Shown: positions 36,526 to 46,994 of the stretch, in pieces | Layout of the letters: the number at the start of each line of letters is the position of its first letter | Position numbering within the stretch: the first letter of the stretch is position 1 | NCBI RefSeq assembly: GCF_030010375.1 | Contig: NZ_JASCRY010000002.1 | Span: forward strand, 614,830-678,829 | DNA from: Flavobacterium yafengii | GTDB lineage: Bacteria; Bacteroidota; Bacteroidia; Flavobacteriales; Flavobacteriaceae | Direction: 5' to 3' | Length of the DNA: 64,000 nucleotides | Notes under the pieces: model-generated | The model's database searches: none | What the model was told of the DNA's origin: nothing | The model's input: the letters and a program-made list of their open reading frames with translations, nothing else | Translations under genes and position numbers: made by a program

Positions 36526-36548
36526 TCTTCCTTCGGGAGGATTTTTTT
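36526..36548 (+). terminator. UUCG-tetraloop terminator after SRP RNA
   Basis: TCTTCC (36526-36531), TTCG loop, GGAGGA (36536-36541), followed by seven T residues. It backs up the T-run directly at the SRP RNA end. Confidence 0.85.
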
Positions 36549-36555
36549 ATTTTTG
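36548..36555 (+). promoter_or_regulatory. -7 box (TATTTTTG) ahead of SDR gene
   Basis: TAnnTTTG match 29 nt before the ATG at 36585, immediately after the SRP terminator T-run. No -33 element is visible. Confidence 0.45.
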
Positions 36556-36584
36556 GACCTTTCGTACAACAAACATCAATAATC

Positions 36585-37388
36585 ATGAATAAAGTAGTTC
36601 TAATTACAGGAGGTTCTTCGGGAATAGGGAAATCTATTGGCGAGTTTTTGCATCAAAAAGGTTTTGTTGTTTACGGAACCAGCAGAAATCCGGAACGAGT
36701 TTTAAATTCGGTTTTCCCTTTAGTAGCTTTAGACGTTCGAGATACGGATTCGATTCATACGGCTGTAGCCAAAATAATTGCTATTTCAGGAAGATTAGAT
36801 GTTGTAATTAACAATGCAGGTGTTGGAATTACAGGACCTTTGGAAGAAATTCCAATGCATGAAATCAAGAATAATTTTGAGACTAATTTTTTTGGACCAA
36901 TTGAAGTGATGAAAGCAGTTTTGCCACAAATGCGTTCGCAACAATCCGGTTTGATTATTAATGTAACTTCTATTGCTGGTTATATGGGTTTACCGTATCG
37001 AAGTGTTTATTCCGCTTCAAAAGGTGCTCTTGAACTTATTACGGAAGCATTACGCATGGAAGTGAAATCCTTTGGTGTTCATATTACGAATGTGGCTCCG
37101 GGAGATTTTGCGACTAATATTGCTTCGGGACGTTTTCATGCTCCGGTTATAAAAGGTTCTGCTTACGAAAGTCCGTATGGGAATTCACTAAAAACTATGG
37201 ATGAACATGTCGATAGTGGCAATAATCCTAATGAAATGGCAGAAGCGGTGTATAAAATTATCCAAACTCCAAATCCTAAAATTCATTATAAAGTAGGTGT
37301 TTTTATGCAAAAGTTCTCGATTGTTTTGAAGAGAATTTTACCGGATAAAGTATATGAAAAAATGCTTATGAATCATTATAAGTTGTAA
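36585..37388 (+). CDS. SDR family short-chain dehydrogenase/reductase
   Basis: A 267-residue NAD(P)-dependent oxidoreductase. The start at 36585 gives 'MNKVVLITGGSSGIGKSIG'; the longer open frame upstream covers the SRP terminator and is rejected. Motifs: TGGSSGIG (8-15), NNAGVG, and the catalytic Ser/Tyr/Lys as 'NVTSIAGYMG' and YSASK. Substrate cannot be predicted. It is followed after 155 bp, including a folded element, by a transaldolase gene. Confidence 0.9.
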   Translation: MNKVVLITGGSSGIGKSIGEFLHQKGFVVYGTSRNPERVLNSVFPLVALDVRDTDSIHTAVAKIIAISGRLDVVINNAGVGITGPLEEIPMHEIKNNFETNFFGPIEVMKAVLPQMRSQQSGLIINVTSIAGYMGLPYRSVYSASKGALELITEALRMEVKSFGVHITNVAPGDFATNIASGRFHAPVIKGSAYESPYGNSLKTMDEHVDSGNNPNEMAEAVYKIIQTPNPKIHYKVGVFMQKFSIVLKRILPDKVYEKMLMNHYKL

Positions 37389-37418
37389 TTTTGCACCGAA
37401 TTTATTGATTTTACGCTT

Positions 37419-37505
37419 GCGTGAGGGATTGCAGTGAAAATCCCACGCTTTTTAGCGTGGATTGAAACAAAAAGCCCGACCCGAAGTTTTTACGAAGGGT
37501 CACGC
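37419..37505 (+). promoter_or_regulatory. Structured RNA-like element upstream of transaldolase
   Basis: Several complementary segments: outer stem GCGTG (37419-37423) with CACGC (37501-37505); GGGATT (37425-37430) with AATCCC (37439-37444); CCACGCT (37443-37449) with AGCGTGG (37454-37460), extendable by AAT/ATT with one bulged C; and ACCC (37479-37482) with GGGT (37497-37500). AATCCC can join either of two stems, so two folds compete. It looks like a leader or dispersed structured element; no ligand is known. Confidence 0.5.
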
Positions 37506-37542
37506 CCAAAGAATTAGAAACACACAATTAAATAGATATATT

Positions 37543-38199
37543 ATGAAGTTTTTTATTGACACGGCTAATTTAGCTCAAATTAAGGAAGCACAAGCATTAG
37601 GCGTTTTGGATGGTGTTACAACTAATCCATCATTGATGGCAAAAGAAGGAATCACAGGTAAAAACAGCATTTTGAAACATTATGTTGATATTTGTAACCT
37701 AGTTGATGGAGATGTTAGTGCCGAAGTAAATGCTTTAGATTACGACGGAATGGTTAAAGAAGGTGAAGAATTAGCTGATTTACATGAGCAAATCGTGGTA
37801 AAATTGCCTATGACTAAAGAAGGTGTTATGGCTGCTAAATACTTTTCGGATAAAGGAATTAAAACAAATGTAACTTTAGTATTCTCTGCTGGTCAGGCTT
37901 TATTAGCTGCAAAAGCGGGTGCTACTTATGTTTCTCCGTTTATTGGTCGTTTAGATGATGTTTCTACTGATGGTTTGGCTTTGATTGAAGAAATCAGATT
38001 GATTTATGATAACTACGGTTATGAAACTCAAATTCTAGCCGCTTCAGTTCGTCACACAATGCACATTGTAAACTGTGCAAAAATTGGTGCTGATGTTATG
38101 ACTGGACCATTATCTGCTATTTATGGCTTGTTGAAACACCCATTAACTGATATTGGATTGGCACAGTTTGTTGCTGATTTCGAGAAAGGAAATAAATAA
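37543..38199 (+). CDS. Small transaldolase (TalC / fructose-6-phosphate aldolase-type)
   Basis: A 218-residue class I aldolase that transfers dihydroxyacetone units in the pentose phosphate pathway. The start at 37543 ([16 protein letters not shown]) is conserved; the open frame upstream covers the structured element. Motifs: 'GVTTNPSL', the Schiff-base Lys in 'VVKLPMT', '[19 protein letters not shown]' and 'ILAASVR'. Family members are either transaldolases or F6P aldolases; transaldolase is more likely. A bidirectional terminator follows. Confidence 0.93.
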   Translation: MKFFIDTANLAQIKEAQALGVLDGVTTNPSLMAKEGITGKNSILKHYVDICNLVDGDVSAEVNALDYDGMVKEGEELADLHEQIVVKLPMTKEGVMAAKYFSDKGIKTNVTLVFSAGQALLAAKAGATYVSPFIGRLDDVSTDGLALIEEIRLIYDNYGYETQILAASVRHTMHIVNCAKIGADVMTGPLSAIYGLLKHPLTDIGLAQFVADFEKGNK

Positions 38200-38244
38200 T
38201 AGTTGAGTATTTAATGTTTAGTTAAATACATTTAAGTTCTAAAT

Positions 38245-38283
38245 AAAAAAATCCCATCAACCTAGGTTGATGGGATTTTTTAT
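38245..38283. terminator. Bidirectional terminator between transaldolase and MFS gene
   Basis: AATCCCATCAACCT joins AGGTTGATGGGATT around a CCTAGG centre, flanked by A-run and T-run. Confidence 0.9.
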
Positions 38284-38313
38284 TGGTTTGGTTTTGGTTA
38301 GTTTGTGTTGAAA

Positions 38314-39975
38314 TTAGTGTCCTCCACCAACTTCTATTTCTTTTCCGATTCCTTGTTTTTCTAAAATTCCGATTACTTTCCAACCGTAGAATGCGATGAA
38401 TGCAAAACACAGAACTGGAATGAAATATGACGGATGAATTCCAATGATATCTGCAAGTTTTCCTTGTAACGGAGGGATAATTCCACCACCTAAAATCATC
38501 ATTACTAAGAAGGCAGATCCTTGAGATGTATATTTTCCTAATCCTGCAATTGCCAATGAGAAAATAGAAGGCCACATAATACTTAAAAATAAACCACCGC
38601 TCATAAAAGCAAAAATAGCAGTTGTACCAGTAGTAAATAAACCAATTATCATAGCAGCCATTCCCATTAAACCAAAAATCATTAAGGTTCTCGATGGTTG
38701 ATCTTTCCCTAAAAAGAAACCTGCAATTTGGAATAAAATTACAAAAGCATAAGCGTATAATGGTGTAACATCTTGTCCAGAAATTGCATTAGCAGCTAAT
38801 ACTACTCCAAAGGCTACATAAGGAATAACAATTAGTAAAATTTTTCTTAATTGAGATGATGGATTAAAAACAGTGATAGCTCCAGCCCAACGACCAATCA
38901 TTAAACTTCCCCAATACATAGACATATAAGGCGCTAATGCAGGCCCAGAAATAGAACCAAAATCAGCGGTTACCAATAATTCTCCAAGATTACTTCCAAT
39001 AGTTACTTCGACACCAACGTAGGCAAAAAGCGCTAACATTCCCAAAACTAATTGAGGATATTTCATAGCACCCCAACCTTCAGGATTTTTTTGTGCTGTA
39101 GTATTAGCGAAAAATAACCCGATAACTACAACTAATAATGTAGACACAGTTAATGCTAAACCTAAATAATCCTTTTCTTTATTTTCGATAAATCGAGTAA
39201 TGAATTCAGGATCTTCATAACGAGAAAATATATAAGCAAAAATCGCTACCAGAATTACAGTAATAGCAATAAGCGTTTTCATTGCTTTGCTGGCTGTTTC
39301 AAAAGTAGAGTCGCTTTTACCGGCTGGTAATTTTTTAGAAAAATGAAATAATGCTGCAGCTAATAAAAATAAACCTCCAACAAATACATATAAAATTCTC
39401 ATTGAATCCAATGAATTTTCTTTTTGGGCAAATTCTTCAATGCTTACACCAGAAATAACCCCAAATAAAGCAAAAGAAACAACTATTGGACCTATCGTAG
39501 TTCCTAATGAATTGATTCCTCCAGCAAGATTTAATCTACTTGATGCAGAATGTGCTTCTCCTAAAGAAGCCGCAAATGGTTGTGCAGAAGTTTGTTGTAA
39601 TGAAAAGCCTAATGCAACTATGAATAAAGCTCCTAAAATAAATAAATAACTTCCTTGTGTTACTGCTAAGATCATTAATACAGCTCCAAATGTACTGATC
39701 AATAGTCCGTAGATAATTCCTTTCTTGAATCCCCAAGCATTTAAAATATCCTTTTTTGCGATGCTGCTAAAAATAAATAGAAGTAATGCTCCAATATAAT
39801 ATGCTCCGTAAAAAGCAAAATCTATAAGTTGACTTTGAAATTGATCTAAGCCAAACTTGGCTTTACAAAACGGAATAAAAATACCGTTAGATGCTCCAAT
39901 AAATCCCCAAAAGAAAAATACGGTAATGAGCGTATAAAGTGCGGAATTATTAGACTTTGTTTGTTCTGAATTCAT
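38314..39975 (-). CDS. MFS sugar transporter (FHS/NagP-like), candidate GlcNAc permease
   Basis: A 553-residue inner-membrane transporter of the FHS/glucose-galactose group. Conserved parts include '[19 protein letters not shown]', '[14 protein letters not shown]', '[15 protein letters not shown]' and '[13 protein letters not shown]'. It is over 100 residues longer than usual. The middle holds an extra pair of helices and a loop (about 230-310), so about 14 helices are likely. The family includes NagP, the GlcNAc importer of Bacteroidota and Proteobacteria. Its place beside the LytTR regulators and SusCD locus suggests uptake of GlcNAc or chito-oligosaccharide products. Confidence 0.85.
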   Translation of the reverse strand: MNSEQTKSNNSALYTLITVFFFWGFIGASNGIFIPFCKAKFGLDQFQSQLIDFAFYGAYYIGALLLFIFSSIAKKDILNAWGFKKGIIYGLLISTFGAVLMILAVTQGSYLFILGALFIVALGFSLQQTSAQPFAASLGEAHSASSRLNLAGGINSLGTTIGPIVVSFALFGVISGVSIEEFAQKENSLDSMRILYVFVGGLFLLAAALFHFSKKLPAGKSDSTFETASKAMKTLIAITVILVAIFAYIFSRYEDPEFITRFIENKEKDYLGLALTVSTLLVVVIGLFFANTTAQKNPEGWGAMKYPQLVLGMLALFAYVGVEVTIGSNLGELLVTADFGSISGPALAPYMSMYWGSLMIGRWAGAITVFNPSSQLRKILLIVIPYVAFGVVLAANAISGQDVTPLYAYAFVILFQIAGFFLGKDQPSRTLMIFGLMGMAAMIIGLFTTGTTAIFAFMSGGLFLSIMWPSIFSLAIAGLGKYTSQGSAFLVMMILGGGIIPPLQGKLADIIGIHPSYFIPVLCFAFIAFYGWKVIGILEKQGIGKEIEVGGGH

Positions 39976-40167
39976 AATTTTAAATAGGTTAATGATTAAG
40001 TTAATGACTTTTATAGCTGCAAGACCGTAAATATATTTGTTAAGTAAATTAAAAAAAAATTATTTAGAATAAATATTGTTAGAATTATAGAATAATCACT
40101 TTTTGTTAAAAAACGATGCTTTTTTTTCGAAGTTTTTGCTTTTTCAAATAAAATATTGAAATGGAAT

Positions 40168-40869
40168 TTATTCTAAAATTTTACTTTTTACATCTTTACT
40201 GTAATTTCTGCCAATTGGTAGCGTGTAAGAAAGGATCTGTATTCTATTGCCTTCAATAGATTTTACTTTATCAATCGCTATAGTGTATGATTTATGAATG
40301 CGCATGAACCTGTCAGCAGGTAATTCTTCGGATAATGAGGTCAATGATTTGTGGGTAATATATGTTTTATCCGATGTAACTACTTTTATATATTCCTTCA
40401 TTCCTTCAATAAATAGGATTTCATCGATGGTTATTTTTACCATTTTCTTATCTACTTTGATAAAAATATGCGGTTCAATTTTATGCGGTTCAATTTTGAT
40501 ATTATTTTTTAAATTGAAATCTGCTTCAATTTTATGAATGCATTTTATAAATCTTGGAAGTGGTATTGGTTTTACTAAATAATCTAATACGTCTAAATCA
40601 TAACTTTCGGCAGCAAATTCTCTAAAGGCTGTGGTGATAATAATTTTGGTCTTATATTCTATCAATCGGATTAATTCAAAACCAGTCATCATTGGCATAT
40701 TAATATCCAAAAAAACGGCATCAACAGTATTGTTGTTGATAAACTCCAGAGCCTCCAGAGCATTATTGAATGTAGCAGTAATTTCAAAGTCGGCAAAATT
40801 ATTAAAATAATTCTGCAATACTTTTATGGCTAATGGTTCGTCGTCAATCAAAACACATTTAATCTTCAT
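40168..40869 (-). CDS. LytTR-family response regulator
   Basis: A 233-residue transcription regulator with an N-terminal receiver (phospho-Asp55 in 'VFLDINMPM') and a C-terminal LytTR DNA-binding domain (about 135-232, 'FIKVDKKMVKITIDEILFIEGMKEYIKV'). Its start overlaps the end of the kinase gene by 11 bp, so they are translated together. LytTR domains bind pairs of 9-bp direct repeats, and matching repeats stand upstream of susC (42.1 kb) and nagB (47.0 kb). It most likely activates those genes. Confidence 0.95.
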   Translation of the reverse strand: MKIKCVLIDDEPLAIKVLQNYFNNFADFEITATFNNALEALEFINNNTVDAVFLDINMPMMTGFELIRLIEYKTKIIITTAFREFAAESYDLDVLDYLVKPIPLPRFIKCIHKIEADFNLKNNIKIEPHKIEPHIFIKVDKKMVKITIDEILFIEGMKEYIKVVTSDKTYITHKSLTSLSEELPADRFMRIHKSYTIAIDKVKSIEGNRIQILSYTLPIGRNYSKDVKSKILE

Positions 40870-41911
40870 TAGATATAGGTATTTGTAAGCGGATGATATA
40901 AAAATTGAACTTTATCTGTTGTTCTAATTTATATTTTTTCTTGAAAATTAACTTTAATCTCTTCTTAGTATTTGTTAGCCCAATTCCTTTTTTTTCTTTA
41001 AAACCTTGTGAAAGTACAAAATTATTTAGTATTTCAAAATGGAGTATGGACCCATCAATAATTTTACAATTTATTTTTATTTTAAGATTGTCATTATTTA
41101 TTCCGCCGTGTTTAAAGGCATTTTCCAGAAAGGAAATCAGCAGTAATGGCGGCACTTTTACTTCATCAATATTCGATTCAAGATTTATACTTACTTCTAC
41201 GTTTTCAAAACGAAGTTTTTCAATTTCAATATAATTTTGAATGTAATCAATTTCTTTTATTAGTGGTACAAATTTAGTGTCTTCGATATCATATAATACA
41301 TATTCCATCAATTTTGACAACTTAATAATCACATCTGGAACTTTTTTTGAAGATTCCAGTGACAATGCATATAAATTGTTTAAGGTATTGAAGAAGAAAT
41401 GAGGTTGAATCTGAGTCTTTAAATACTTCAGTTTCATCTTGGATTGGTTCTCAATTATGGCTCTGTTTCGTTCTCTTTCTTTGAGCCAAATTTGGGTAAG
41501 GTAAATGGATGAGGCGATTGCAACAACATACAATTCACCAATGCATACGGCAACAATATGATTGATTTCAAATGGTGTATATTCTCTATCAGCTTCGGGC
41601 CAAATATCCTCAGAAATGATATAATAGGTTAATCCTGTTTTTAATAAATAGATAACCATTAAACTCAAAAGTAAAGCAAATGTATACTTGTAATATTTTG
41701 ATGTTAATACATAGCGGGGAATTAGAACAAATAAATTGAAATAGACTAATGGAATATGAAGCGAGAATTCTAAGACATTCGATTTAAATGAATATTCATA
41801 ATCATTGAAATACGCTCCCCATCGAAGAAAGTTCATTAAAAAAAACAATCCCCAGAACCAAAAATGATTTTGAAGTTTGATATCGAATTTTTCCTCTTTT
41901 GTATACTTCAT
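40859..41911 (-). CDS. LytS-type sensor histidine kinase
   Basis: A 350-residue kinase with about four membrane helices (residues 15-140), no recognisable periplasmic sensing domain, then a His_kinase domain (PF06580 type). The phosphoacceptor His171 lies in 'QIQPHFFFNTLNNL', and the N-box in 'LLLISFLENAFKHG'. It forms a two-component pair with the LytTR regulator, with overlapping genes. The signal is unknown; in the locus it could sense sugars through the transport proteins. Confidence 0.93.
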   Translation of the reverse strand: MKYTKEEKFDIKLQNHFWFWGLFFLMNFLRWGAYFNDYEYSFKSNVLEFSLHIPLVYFNLFVLIPRYVLTSKYYKYTFALLLSLMVIYLLKTGLTYYIISEDIWPEADREYTPFEINHIVAVCIGELYVVAIASSIYLTQIWLKERERNRAIIENQSKMKLKYLKTQIQPHFFFNTLNNLYALSLESSKKVPDVIIKLSKLMEYVLYDIEDTKFVPLIKEIDYIQNYIEIEKLRFENVEVSINLESNIDEVKVPPLLLISFLENAFKHGGINNDNLKIKINCKIIDGSILHFEILNNFVLSQGFKEKKGIGLTNTKKRLKLIFKKKYKLEQQIKFNFYIIRLQIPISNED

Positions 41912-42089
41912 TTTCTGTTGGAATTATCTTTAGTACTGACTATTTATAAAAAAGTAAATTTTCTGCAACTTTAATCAATTTGATAATAAAAAACAACTTT
42001 TTTTAAATAAAAATATCAAAAATATGAAAATTGGTAAAAAAAACTCATAATTATTACGGTTGGAAAACGCATTATTGACAGAATTGTGT

Positions 42090-42157
42090 CGTTGGTTTAA
42101 AATAAACTACCGTTGGTATAAATTATTTTTTTTAGAAAACCCATAAAGATAAATTTA
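42090..42157 (+). promoter_or_regulatory. LytTR operator and promoter of susCD
   Basis: Two direct repeats: CGTTGGT at 42090-42096 and ACCGTTGGT at 42109-42117, core to core 21 bp apart. The second fits the LytTR consensus [TA][AC][CA]GTTN[AG][TG] at all nine positions. A degenerate -7 box TAAATTTA (42150-42157) starts 39 bp after the second core. The nagB region (47 kb) has the same spacing. Confidence 0.8.
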
Positions 42158-42185
42158 CGCCATAACCAACAAAAACTTAAAAAAA

Positions 42186-45100
42186 ATGAAACAAATTATC
42201 TTAATCTTTATGATTGTTTTTACTTCGCAAGTTACGCTTGCACAAGCGAAAACTGTCAAAGGTTCAGTAACCGATGCTGTCGGTTCACCACTGCCTGGCG
42301 CATCTATTGCAGTTCAAGGAGAATCAAATGGAACTATTACCGATTTTGATGGTAATTTTTCTATTGAAGTGCAAAAAGGCAAAACCTTGATAATTTCTTA
42401 TTTGGGTTTAGAAACTCAAAGTATTGTAGTAGGTGATCAAAATACTATTACAGTTCAATTGAAAGAAGCAGCTTCAAATGCTTTAAATGAAGTAGTAGTG
42501 ACTTCGCTGGGTATCAAGAAAACGCGAAAATCTTTGACTTATGCTGCTCAAGAACTAAAAGGAGAAGAATTAACCCGTGTCAAAGACGCTAATATTATTA
42601 ACACTATAGCAGGGAAAATTGCCGGTGTAGCCGTGACAAAAAGTGCTGGAGGAACTGGAGGTTCTACTAAAGTTGTTATTCGTGGAAACTCTTCGGTGAG
42701 TAATAACCAGCCGCTTTATGTAATTGATGGTATTCCGTTGTTCAACGGAACTTCAGGACAACCTAATAATGCTTTTGGAGATACTGCAGGAGGAAATCGT
42801 GATGGTGGAGACGTAGTTTCTCTTATTAATCCTGATGATTATGAAGGTATGACAGTTCTAAAAGGTGCAGCTGCATCTGTATTGTATGGAAGTCAAGGTG
42901 CAAATGGAGTTATTTTACTTTCTTCTAAAAAAGAAAAAGAGGGAAGATCAAATCTTAAAGCATCTTCAGTGACCACTTTCGAATCGGCAGCTTATTTGCC
43001 TAAATTTCAAAATGAATATGTTGCAGTTCCTAACGGAGAAGAAACTTGGGGAGCAAAAGGAGCCTCTGATGATTATGTGAAAGATTTCTTTGAAACAGGA
43101 AATACTCAAATTACTTCATTGGCTTTTTCATCTGGATCAGCAACATCTTCAACAACTTTATCATATGCTAATACAAGCGGTTCAGGAATTATTCCGGGAA
43201 ACAGCATTAAGAAAAATAATTTTGGTATTCGTCAAACTGCAAAATTCTTCAATGATAAATTGAATGTTGCGGCTAATGCCAATTATACAACTCAAACCGT
43301 TTTTAACAAACCTGTAAACGGACTTTATTTCAATCCTTTGACAGGAGTTTATTTGATGCCAAGAGGAAATGATTTTAATGAATATAAAGAGAATTTTGAG
43401 GTTTTTGACCCTACGAGAAATCTGATGGCTCAAAATTGGATGACGGATAGAGATATCCTTCAAAATCCATTTTGGGGAATCAATAGAAATAAATCAGAAG
43501 ATACTAATCAATTTTTTAACGGATCAATCGCTTTAGATTATAAAGTTAACAGTTGGTTTTCTATAGCTTCCAGATACAGTTATAACCGTGTTGAGAGTGG
43601 TTTTGATAAAAAAATATACGCAACAACTCAAGGAACACTTTCTCACATAAATGGTAGATACATAAATGTTAATACATTAAGTACACAACGTTACGGTGAT
43701 TTGATTGCTACAATTAATACTAAATTCAATGATGACTTTAGCTTTAATGCAAACATTGGAACCAGTATTACAAATACATTAGGAAATCAAAGAACAACGC
43801 TTGATTCCGGCATTGGTGGTGGTTTACAAAAAGCAAACTGGTTTACATTAGGGAATTTTGTTAATAATGCGGGTAATTTGCAAACGTTAGATTCCTCAAA
43901 AGAAGTACAGTCTTTATTTGCAGCTACAACCTTTGGATATAAAGACATGTTGTTTTTAGATCTTGCAGCAAGAAACGATTGGTCTTCAACATTAGTAAAT
44001 ACAAATAATCCAGGATTTTTTTATCCTTCGGTAGGAGTTACGGCTATTATTAGTGAAATGACCACTTTGCCGGAGTTTATCAATTACGGAAAAGTTCGTG
44101 CAACTTATGCCAGAGTAGGTAATGATGTGTTTTCTTTTGTGACATCGCCAACTTACGGATTTACATCTGAAGGGAATAAACCTCCATTAGTGGCTCCAAG
44201 ACCAGGGGAATCATTGAGACCGGAATTAAAATCAGAAGTTGAGATTGGTACCGAATGGAGAATGTTTGATAACAGACTTGGATTCGAATTATCCTATTAC
44301 AATTCAGAGACTAAACACCAATATTTACAAATTCTTGCTCCGTTAACAAATCCTCTTGGTGTAAAATATTACGGTATAAATGCAGGTAGTATTAAAAATG
44401 TAGGTTTTGAAGCTGTAGTAACCGGAAAGATTGTTAAAGCGGATAAGTTCTCTTGGGATGCTACTGTAAACTATTCTCAAAATAAAAATACGGTACAAGA
44501 AATTCCTGCAGAACTAGGAGGAAAAGTAATTTTGACCGAAGCAGGAGTGAACAACTACAGATATGTTTTAGAACAAGGAAAACCTTTTGGTGTAATTGAA
44601 GGCGTAAGCATAAAGAAAGATGCTCAAGGAAGAGTGTTGTTAAATGCAGACGGAACGATACAAAAAACAGGTTTTGAAGAAGTGGGTAATGCAAATCCAG
44701 ATTTTATGTTAGGTTTCTCGAACTCGTTTAAATTTGGTTCTTTCTTTGTAAATGTATTGATAGATGCTCGTTTTGGTGGTGATGTAATGAGTTTAACCGA
44801 AGCTGTGAATGATGAGTTTGGAGTTTCGAAAGTAACAGGTGATGCCAGAAATGCTGGTGGAGTTACAATTAACGCAGTATATCCTGATGGAACTGCTTAT
44901 GCAGGAAAATATCCGGCGGAGAGTTATTATAAACAAACTGGCGGTAGAGCAGGAGCAACAGGAGAATATGTTTATGATGCGACCAATGTAAGTGTAAGAG
45001 AGGTTTCTATTGGCTATACTTTTAATGTCAAAAAATTATCTTTCTTACAATCGGCAAGTTTGTCATTAATTGCCAGAAATTTAGGTTTTATCTACAAAGA

Positions 45101-45215
45101 TGCTCCATTTGACCCTAACATTTCATTAAGTACAGGTGAAGGTTTGCAAGGTATTGACGTTTACGGAATGCCATCTACGAGAAGTATCGGTCTTAATTTA
45201 AACGTAACTTTCTAA
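42186..45215 (+). CDS. SusC/RagA-like TonB-dependent outer-membrane transporter
   Basis: A 1009-residue receptor importing oligosaccharides. Signal peptide (about 1-20), a carboxypeptidase-regulatory-like domain ('[21 protein letters not shown]', about 25-100), the plug domain with '[25 protein letters not shown]' and '[10 protein letters not shown]', then a 22-strand barrel. It is paired with the SusD-like gene 12 bp downstream. The adjacent NagB and GH20 genes suggest a chito-oligosaccharide or GlcNAc-containing ligand. A LytTR operator lies 69 bp upstream. Confidence 0.95.
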   Translation: MKQIILIFMIVFTSQVTLAQAKTVKGSVTDAVGSPLPGASIAVQGESNGTITDFDGNFSIEVQKGKTLIISYLGLETQSIVVGDQNTITVQLKEAASNALNEVVVTSLGIKKTRKSLTYAAQELKGEELTRVKDANIINTIAGKIAGVAVTKSAGGTGGSTKVVIRGNSSVSNNQPLYVIDGIPLFNGTSGQPNNAFGDTAGGNRDGGDVVSLINPDDYEGMTVLKGAAASVLYGSQGANGVILLSSKKEKEGRSNLKASSVTTFESAAYLPKFQNEYVAVPNGEETWGAKGASDDYVKDFFETGNTQITSLAFSSGSATSSTTLSYANTSGSGIIPGNSIKKNNFGIRQTAKFFNDKLNVAANANYTTQTVFNKPVNGLYFNPLTGVYLMPRGNDFNEYKENFEVFDPTRNLMAQNWMTDRDILQNPFWGINRNKSEDTNQFFNGSIALDYKVNSWFSIASRYSYNRVESGFDKKIYATTQGTLSHINGRYINVNTLSTQRYGDLIATINTKFNDDFSFNANIGTSITNTLGNQRTTLDSGIGGGLQKANWFTLGNFVNNAGNLQTLDSSKEVQSLFAATTFGYKDMLFLDLAARNDWSSTLVNTNNPGFFYPSVGVTAIISEMTTLPEFINYGKVRATYARVGNDVFSFVTSPTYGFTSEGNKPPLVAPRPGESLRPELKSEVEIGTEWRMFDNRLGFELSYYNSETKHQYLQILAPLTNPLGVKYYGINAGSIKNVGFEAVVTGKIVKADKFSWDATVNYSQNKNTVQEIPAELGGKVILTEAGVNNYRYVLEQGKPFGVIEGVSIKKDAQGRVLLNADGTIQKTGFEEVGNANPDFMLGFSNSFKFGSFFVNVLIDARFGGDVMSLTEAVNDEFGVSKVTGDARNAGGVTINAVYPDGTAYAGKYPAESYYKQTGGRAGATGEYVYDATNVSVREVSIGYTFNVKKLSFLQSASLSLIARNLGFIYKDAPFDPNISLSTGEGLQGIDVYGMPSTRSIGLNLNVTF

Positions 45216-45227
45216 TCACAAAAAATC

Positions 45228-46832
45228 ATGAAATTAAATACTATAAAAAGAACAGCTATTTGTGTTTCCTTACTCGCAGCAGTAAGTTGTACAGATAATT
45301 TTGAAGATATCAATACCAATCCCAACGGGATCACGCCTGAACAATACGAACAAGATTTTAATCATATCAAAGGTTCGTTTGATCCTATGTTCAATAACAT
45401 ATTAGTTCTTACTCCTGAATGGAAATACCAAGTACAGCAAGGATTACAAGGAGATATTTGGTCGGGTTATATGGCTACCGGAACCGCTTTTAGAGGAGGA
45501 ACTAACAATACAACATATGATTTAGTTGATGGTTGGAACGGTTTTGCTTGGGCTTCTGGTTATGGAGATGTAATGTATAATGCGTATTCAATTGAGCAAA
45601 AAGCAAAAGGAAAATACGATCAGTTTTATGCTTTGTCTTTGATTTTAAAAGTAGAAGGAATGCATAGAATAACAGATACTTACGGACCTATTGTGTATTC
45701 AAAATTTGGTACAACAGATCCTGTTATTGAATATGATTCCCAAGAGGAAGTCTATAATTTAATGTTTAAGGAATTAGATATAGCAGTTGCAGAGTTGACA
45801 AAAAGAGCTGATGCTAAAGAGCCGTCAACTTTTTTAACTACTGATTTGTCAAGTTATAAAGAAGCAGAAAAAGCAGGAGCCGGAGAGCATTACAAACAAT
45901 GGGTCAAATTTGCTAATTCATTGCGCCTGAGATTAGCAATGCGTATTGTGAAAAAGAATCCAACTTTGGCGAAAACCGAAGCTGAAAAAGCGATTGCACA
46001 TAAATTTGGTGTGATGACTGTTAATGCAGATACGTTCAAAGTGGTATCGCCTACGTACAATAATCCAATTGCTACTATAAGCAATGCTTGGGGAGACATT
46101 CGTATGTCAGCTGATATGGAATCTATCATGGGTGGTTATTCGGACCCTAGATTATCTGTATTTTTCAATACATCAGTACAGTTTCCTGGAGAATATAAAG
46201 GAGTTCGTACTGGAATTGAAATCGCTGCCAAAGCGGATCATGTTGATTTCTCCGGTGTTGGTCCAATTGTTAATTCAAAAGAAATTGTTTTGATGAATAC
46301 TGCCGAAGTATATTTACTAAGAGCTGAAGGTGCTTTAAGAGGTTGGAATATGGGAGGAACGGCTCAAAGTTTGTATGAAATGGGAATCACTGCTTCTTTC
46401 GATCAACATGGAGTTTCTGGAGCAGCTATTTACATTGCTGATAATGTGAAAAAAGCAAAAGCTTACGTAGATCCAAACTTCCCTGTAAACAATGGAGCAG
46501 CTCTTAATAACGTTACTGTGGCTTGGGACGGTTCCGCGACAAATGAGGTGAAATTGCAAAAGATTATTACTCAAAAATGGATTGCCGGTTTCCCGGAAGG
46601 TCAAGAAGCTTGGTCTGAATATAGAAGAACAGGATATCCAAAATTATTACCGGTACTTAAAAATACTAGTGGAGGAACAATAAATTCTGCTTTGGGAATA
46701 CGAAGAGTAAATTTTGTTCAATCTGAAAAAGATGGAAATCCAGGTGGTGTAGCTTCAGGAGTTGCGAAACTTGGTGGAGCAGATAATGGAGGAACTAGAC
46801 TTTGGTGGGATACTACCGGACCTAATTTTTAA
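45228..46832 (+). CDS. SusD/RagB-like surface glycan-binding lipoprotein
   Basis: A 534-residue surface lipoprotein that captures oligosaccharide and closes over SusC. Lipobox AVSC (Cys at 21) follows the signal peptide. It has the SusD-like_2 layout with TPR-like helices and an 'INTNPNGITPEQ' start common in this group. The same transcript as susC: 12 bp gap. It is followed by a terminator hairpin (46850-46892), which separates the SusCD unit from the nagB unit and explains the second operator. Confidence 0.94.
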   Translation: MKLNTIKRTAICVSLLAAVSCTDNFEDINTNPNGITPEQYEQDFNHIKGSFDPMFNNILVLTPEWKYQVQQGLQGDIWSGYMATGTAFRGGTNNTTYDLVDGWNGFAWASGYGDVMYNAYSIEQKAKGKYDQFYALSLILKVEGMHRITDTYGPIVYSKFGTTDPVIEYDSQEEVYNLMFKELDIAVAELTKRADAKEPSTFLTTDLSSYKEAEKAGAGEHYKQWVKFANSLRLRLAMRIVKKNPTLAKTEAEKAIAHKFGVMTVNADTFKVVSPTYNNPIATISNAWGDIRMSADMESIMGGYSDPRLSVFFNTSVQFPGEYKGVRTGIEIAAKADHVDFSGVGPIVNSKEIVLMNTAEVYLLRAEGALRGWNMGGTAQSLYEMGITASFDQHGVSGAAIYIADNVKKAKAYVDPNFPVNNGAALNNVTVAWDGSATNEVKLQKIITQKWIAGFPEGQEAWSEYRRTGYPKLLPVLKNTSGGTINSALGIRRVNFVQSEKDGNPGGVASGVAKLGGADNGGTRLWWDTTGPNF

Positions 46833-46849
46833 TAAAATTAGTACAGATT

Positions 46850-46892
46850 AAAAATGGTGTAAGTAACTCATAATTATTTGCACCATTTTTTA
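46850..46892 (+). terminator. Intrinsic terminator after susD
   Basis: AAAATGGTG (46851-46859) pairs with CACCATTTT (46881-46889) around a 21-nt loop, followed by T residues. Confidence 0.7.
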
Positions 46893-46994
46893 TATCAAAG
46901 ACGTTTTTTAAGGATGAACCTCGTATTTAAATAATTTGTTGCTAACATTAAAAACAAGTCTATTTTTTAAAACGGATTATGTAGTAAATCATGT

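Noticed and set aside
36468..36584. N-terminal extension of the SDR gene from 36468
   Set aside because: This part overlaps the SRP RNA end and its UUCG terminator; the Rossmann fold begins right after ATG 36585.
37419..37505. CRISPR-like or attachment-site repeat upstream of transaldolase
   Set aside because: There are nested complementary arms but no repeated direct unit with spacers, and no integrase or cas gene nearby.
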